Below are positions 30,726 to 35,460 of a DNA stretch of 35,460 bases, piece by piece. Origin of the DNA: an uncultured Nitrospina sp. (GTDB lineage Bacteria; Nitrospinota; Nitrospinia; Nitrospinales; VA-1). Positions within the stretch are counted from its first letter, which is position 1, and each line of letters opens with the position of its first letter. Under the pieces are notes generated by a model, which was given only the letters and a program-made list of their open reading frames with translations, ran no database searches and was not told where the DNA came from. A program made the position numbers and the translations under genes. The stretch lies in NCBI GenBank assembly GCA_913045445.1, contig CAJWQP010000012.1, positions 1 to 35,460 on the forward strand. Direction: 5' to 3'.

Positions 30726-30728
30726 GAT

Positions 30729-31754
<1,026 letters not shown>

Positions 31755-31815
31755 TCACACCCTTTTAAAGATTAACGCAATTTAAATAACTTCTTTATTT
31801 ACAAGAGGCTATACA

Positions 31816-31844
31816 CTTATAACAAGGGGGCTTAAAAATTGCAA
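31816..31844 (-). promoter_or_regulatory. Candidate promoter TTGCAA-N17-TATAAG for the mreBCD-mrdA cluster
   Basis: Minus-strand motif, about 65 nt upstream of the mreB ATG. Confidence 0.5.
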
Positions 31845-31957
31845 GATAAATAAAAATAAGGAGTTGTACCGATAAGGCTCCACTTTCAAACCCATTATTA
31901 CATCAAATTTAGCCACCTCAACTAGCATCGAACACAAATTGAAATACGAATAAACGG

Positions 31958-31986
31958 TTGCGAATCAAGGCCGGGTTATATATCAT
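31958..31986 (+). promoter_or_regulatory. Candidate promoter TTGCGA-N17-TATCAT for the PpiD-like gene
   Basis: Motif match with 17-bp spacing, about 50 nt upstream of ATG 32040. Confidence 0.4.
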
Positions 31987-32039
31987 GTGCCAGCACTGAA
32001 TCCCTTTAAAATCCAAAAAGTTGTCAGGAGAACGCTTGA

Positions 32040-33962
32040 ATGCTGAATACCATTAGAGAACATGCCGATTCATGGCTTATTAAATCAATCTTATGGCTTA
32101 TCGTACTCGCCTTCATAGGAACGATCTTCTACTCTTGGGGGATGGGCGGAGCCTCAGGTTCCGGTGGCGGAGCGGTGGCCACCGTTCAAGGAGCCAGAAT
32201 CAGTCAGGTCGAATATGAGCGCACCTTCAACAACCTGATGAATTTTTACCGGGAGCAGTTCGGCAATCAATTTTCAGAAGGCATTATCGAAAAACTGGAC
32301 CTGAAAACTCAGGCGCTCGATGTTCTGGTGCAGAAAAAACTTCTCCTGATTAAAGCAGATGAGTTGAATATTAAAGTCAGCGATGTGGAAGTTATCAACC
32401 ATATCAACAACCTGTCAGCTTTTCAAAAAGACAAGGTCTTCAACAACACCGCTTATCAAAATTTTTTAAAATACAAGCGCCTGACTCCCAGTGAATTTGA
32501 GGAAAGTCAACGCGAATCTCTACTCCTTGAAAAAATTGAAAATCTAATCAAATCCAACGTCAAAATTTCCCCAAACGATGTAAACGAAGCATTCAGGAAA
32601 GAAAATGAAAAAGTAAAACTGGACTACGTAGTATTCCCCGACGATCACTTCAAGTCGACCGAAAAAGTTACCCAGGAAGAAGTCAGGTCATTTTATGAGA
32701 AGAATAAAATTCGATTTGAAGTTTCAGAAAAAATCAAAGTGGAATATGTCAAAGTAATACCGAAAGATTACGAAAGTTCAATAGATATCCGGGATGAAGA
32801 CATCGCCGAATATTACAAAACCAAAATAGCTGACTTCCGTGTTCAAAAAATGTATAAGGCCGCCCATATCCTGTTCCGCCCCGAGCCAGGCAACGACAGC
32901 TCAGAGGAGTCCAAAAAAAAAGCGGATGAAGAAGCTAAAAAAGAAGCCGATGGGATATTAAAGAAAATCAGGGGCGGTGAAGATTTTGCTGAACTGGCTA
33001 AAAAACATTCAGACGACACTAACTCTGGAGAAAAAGGCGGAAGCCTGGGCGAGTTTCCAAAAGGAATGATGGTCCCTGAATTCGAGGGGGCATTGGAAAA
33101 ACTGAAGCCCGGCGAAATCAGCGAACCCATAAAAACCTCGTTTGGATTCCACATTATCCGACTGGATGAAGTGAATAAAGAAAGAATTAAACCATTGGAA
33201 GAAGTTAGGGAGGAAGTAATTAAAAAACTGAAAGAAATTAAAACCCGACAAAAAATGAGGCGTGTTGCCAAGCACATCCACCGCTCAGCAGAGAAAGATC
33301 AGAACCTGGCTCATGCCGCTCAGGAATACAAATTGGCCGTAAAAACCACCCCATTCTTTTCCAAAGATAATCACGTTCTTCCCGAAATTGGAGCGGCTCC
33401 TGAATTTTTTAACCAAGTCTTCTCACTTGAAGACAACAAAGTTGGAGAACCCGTTCAAACATTCGAAGCCACTTTCGTTTCAAAAATTATCGCAAGGGAA
33501 AAATCCTATATTCCTGAGCTGAGTGATGTCCAGAAACTGGCTGAAGAAAAGTCACAAGAGGAAAAAGACCGGATCTTCTCAATAAAGAAATCTGAAGAAT
33601 TTGCACAAAAACTTTCTGACGGCACCACCGACCTTGAATCCGTCACCAAGAAGCTGGGACTGGATTTAAAACACAGCCCTTTCTTTAACCAGTCTGATTC
33701 CATCCCAGGAATAGGAAACTTGAAAAAAGTAAAAGCAAAGGCTTTCGAACTTGATATAGGGAAATCCGGGTGGGTTTCAGAACGAAACAAATATTACCTG
33801 ATTCGGGTTCAAGACCGCGAGAAAGCCAGTGCCCCAGATCCAGAAGATTTGAAAGAATTAACAACTCGACTGAAGCTTGATAAGGGTAACTCCGTTTTTC
33901 AGGAATGGATGGAAAACCTTAAGGAACGTTCAGAAATTCTAATAGACAAAACCCAGCTATAA
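32040..33962 (+). CDS. PpiD-like peptidyl-prolyl isomerase / SurA_N chaperone, membrane-anchored
   Basis: N-terminal TM anchor, SurA_N-type region, parvulin domain (AAHILFRPEP...DFAELAKKHSDDTNSGEKGGSLGEFPKGMMVPEFEGALEKLKPGEISEPIKTSFGFHIIRLDE). Confidence 0.93.
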   Translation: MLNTIREHADSWLIKSILWLIVLAFIGTIFYSWGMGGASGSGGGAVATVQGARISQVEYERTFNNLMNFYREQFGNQFSEGIIEKLDLKTQALDVLVQKKLLLIKADELNIKVSDVEVINHINNLSAFQKDKVFNNTAYQNFLKYKRLTPSEFEESQRESLLLEKIENLIKSNVKISPNDVNEAFRKENEKVKLDYVVFPDDHFKSTEKVTQEEVRSFYEKNKIRFEVSEKIKVEYVKVIPKDYESSIDIRDEDIAEYYKTKIADFRVQKMYKAAHILFRPEPGNDSSEESKKKADEEAKKEADGILKKIRGGEDFAELAKKHSDDTNSGEKGGSLGEFPKGMMVPEFEGALEKLKPGEISEPIKTSFGFHIIRLDEVNKERIKPLEEVREEVIKKLKEIKTRQKMRRVAKHIHRSAEKDQNLAHAAQEYKLAVKTTPFFSKDNHVLPEIGAAPEFFNQVFSLEDNKVGEPVQTFEATFVSKIIAREKSYIPELSDVQKLAEEKSQEEKDRIFSIKKSEEFAQKLSDGTTDLESVTKKLGLDLKHSPFFNQSDSIPGIGNLKKVKAKAFELDIGKSGWVSERNKYYLIRVQDREKASAPDPEDLKELTTRLKLDKGNSVFQEWMENLKERSEILIDKTQL

Positions 33963-33983
33963 GAAACCAGAGCTTCATTATTG

Positions 33984-34003
33984 GAAAAAGCCTTCGAAAG
34001 GCT
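33984..34003 (-). terminator. Rho-independent terminator of thiD-thiN
   Basis: On the minus strand: AGCCTT-TCG-AAGGCT followed by TTTTTCC. Confidence 0.6.
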
Positions 34004-34035
34004 CAGGCCAACACGGTCCCGATCTGGACGCCAAT

Positions 34036-35400
34036 TCACTTCCGACCGAGATACTGCGAATAATGCTTGTGGATTTTTAATACTTTGTCAGCCAGGCTTT
34101 CTATATCTTCCGCTATCACCCGAATCATTTCTTCCTTTCTCATACCCCCCTTGTCAAAAATGATATCGGGAACAAATCCGCAATGGCGGATAGCATAGGC
34201 TGTCCCCCATTCCAGCGATGAGCCTTCCAGCGTTCTAACCCGCTTCGGCTCTTTTGCCCGGTCAAATGAGCCTACGCTGAACTTCAAGCTTTTGCATATC
34301 TTAATCAAGTCTGCGTTATACTTTATATTCATTACCGCACGTTTGGATGGATCAAACTGCATGACGGTCAGAACTATATCAGCCACATGACGAGACCCGC
34401 CAAACCGGGGCGGAGCAGGAATCAATATATCCTCCCCACACCTGACAATACGAGCGGGAAACCCGATCACATCATCGAGTTTACGTGCATCAGCCAACCC
34501 AAACCCGATATTGGTTTGCACCTCTGGAATCAGTGCGCCGACACGAGCGTTCTGCAATACCTCGACGGCGCGCAAAACACGCTCAAACATTTTATACTGA
34601 TCGGCGCTTTGATAAAGGCCCGCCATGGGTTCAGCCTGCGCGACACCCGCTCCAGACTTAACAGCCCCGGCAATAGCAATCCCGATAAACTCCTTAGCCT
34701 CATTAACAGATGTCAGAATATCTTTGCCTCTAGCTAAACCCGAAGTGATGGCCGATGCCAGGACACAGCCAGTTCCATGCACATCTTTCGAGCCTAATCT
34801 ATCCGCATCAAGAAGCAGTGTCTGTTTCCCATCAAAGAAAAAATCCTGCGGCTTACCCTTTAAATGGCCTCCTTTAATGAGAACGTTTTTTGCGCCGAGC
34901 TTCCTTAGTGTACGCGCGGCCCGAATCCTGTCTGACGCTTTGCGGATTTTAACCCCAGATAGAACTTCCGTTTCGGCAAGATTGGGCGTTACCAGCAAAG
35001 CCAAAGGTAAAAGTTTATTCTTGAGTACTTCTATTCCCTCAGGCGACAATAATGACTTACCCGAAGAAGAACGTATGACCGGATCGACCACCAGATTTTT
35101 CACACGATAGCGGCGAAGCAAACGAACAACTATTTCAATAATTGAATCATTCCCCAGCATTCCAGTTTTTACAGCGCATGGTTTGCCATCATCCAATAAA
35201 GCAGAAAGCTGTTGCCCTACAATCTCGGAAGAAAGATCATGTGTATCCTTAACGCCAGAGGTATTCTGAATCGTAATGGAAGTAGCCACAGACTTCCCAA
35301 TAACTCCACAGGCTGAGAAAGTTTTTAAATCCGCTTGAAGCCCCGCGCCCCCACCCGGATCAAATCCGGCGACGGTCAGGGCAGTATATATATTACTCAT
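34036..35400 (-). CDS. thiD: Bifunctional hydroxymethylpyrimidine(-phosphate) kinase / ThiN-type thiamine-phosphate synthase
   Basis: ThiD part: ALTVAGFDPGGGAGLQADLKTFSACGVIGKSVATSITIQNT, DVHGTGCVLASAI. C-terminal about 190 aa: ALIPEVQTNIGFGLADARKLDDVIGFPARIVRCG...PPRFGGSRHVADIVLTVMQFDPSKRAVMNIKY, ThiN-like. Confidence 0.88.
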   Translation of the reverse strand: MSNIYTALTVAGFDPGGGAGLQADLKTFSACGVIGKSVATSITIQNTSGVKDTHDLSSEIVGQQLSALLDDGKPCAVKTGMLGNDSIIEIVVRLLRRYRVKNLVVDPVIRSSSGKSLLSPEGIEVLKNKLLPLALLVTPNLAETEVLSGVKIRKASDRIRAARTLRKLGAKNVLIKGGHLKGKPQDFFFDGKQTLLLDADRLGSKDVHGTGCVLASAITSGLARGKDILTSVNEAKEFIGIAIAGAVKSGAGVAQAEPMAGLYQSADQYKMFERVLRAVEVLQNARVGALIPEVQTNIGFGLADARKLDDVIGFPARIVRCGEDILIPAPPRFGGSRHVADIVLTVMQFDPSKRAVMNIKYNADLIKICKSLKFSVGSFDRAKEPKRVRTLEGSSLEWGTAYAIRHCGFVPDIIFDKGGMRKEEMIRVIAEDIESLADKVLKIHKHYSQYLGRK

Positions 35401-35460
35401 ATAAATAAATGGATAAGGGTTTGATAAATAAGGAAACCGCACTCTAGCAGACCGGCCAAA

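Overview
This 35.5-kb window looks like a chromosomal housekeeping region. The content (HdrB-like succinate dehydrogenase subunit, HpnB-like glycosyltransferase, mre cluster, PpiD-like chaperone) would fit a Nitrospinota-like or other deep-branching proteobacteria-like genome, but that placement is inference only. About 27 coding loci are supportable: partial crotonase, DASS anion transporter, sdhA-sdhB-HdrB-like 'sdhE', DEAD-box helicase, CDF-like transporter, heme-copper-oxidase-like/DUF1858 fusion, GT2, SH3 protein, aldehyde dehydrogenase, two-component system plus a small upstream ORF, SDR, gatB, DUF1566 protein, TPR protein, orphan secreted protein, Bcp peroxiredoxin, M24 peptidase, TPMT-like methyltransferase, TraB family protein, uvrB, a degraded YcgR/PilZ gene, mrdA-mreD-mreC-mreB, ppiD and thiD-thiN. 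I found no tRNA, rRNA, CRISPR, transposase or phage genes. I do not see a clear large undescribed system. The observations most worth a second look are: (1) a tandemly duplicated leader in front of traB with a candidate leader ORF whose stop lies in the traB Shine-Dalgarno; (2) a PilZ/YcgR gene broken by a frameshift and a nonsense codon; (3) an oxidase-subunit-like membrane domain fused to two DUF1858 domains; (4) a three-cysteine 68-aa ORF abutting a response regulator/histidine kinase pair; (5) a type-E-like SDH whose SdhB carries an extra Cys at the third cluster; and (6) a ThiD-ThiN fusion.
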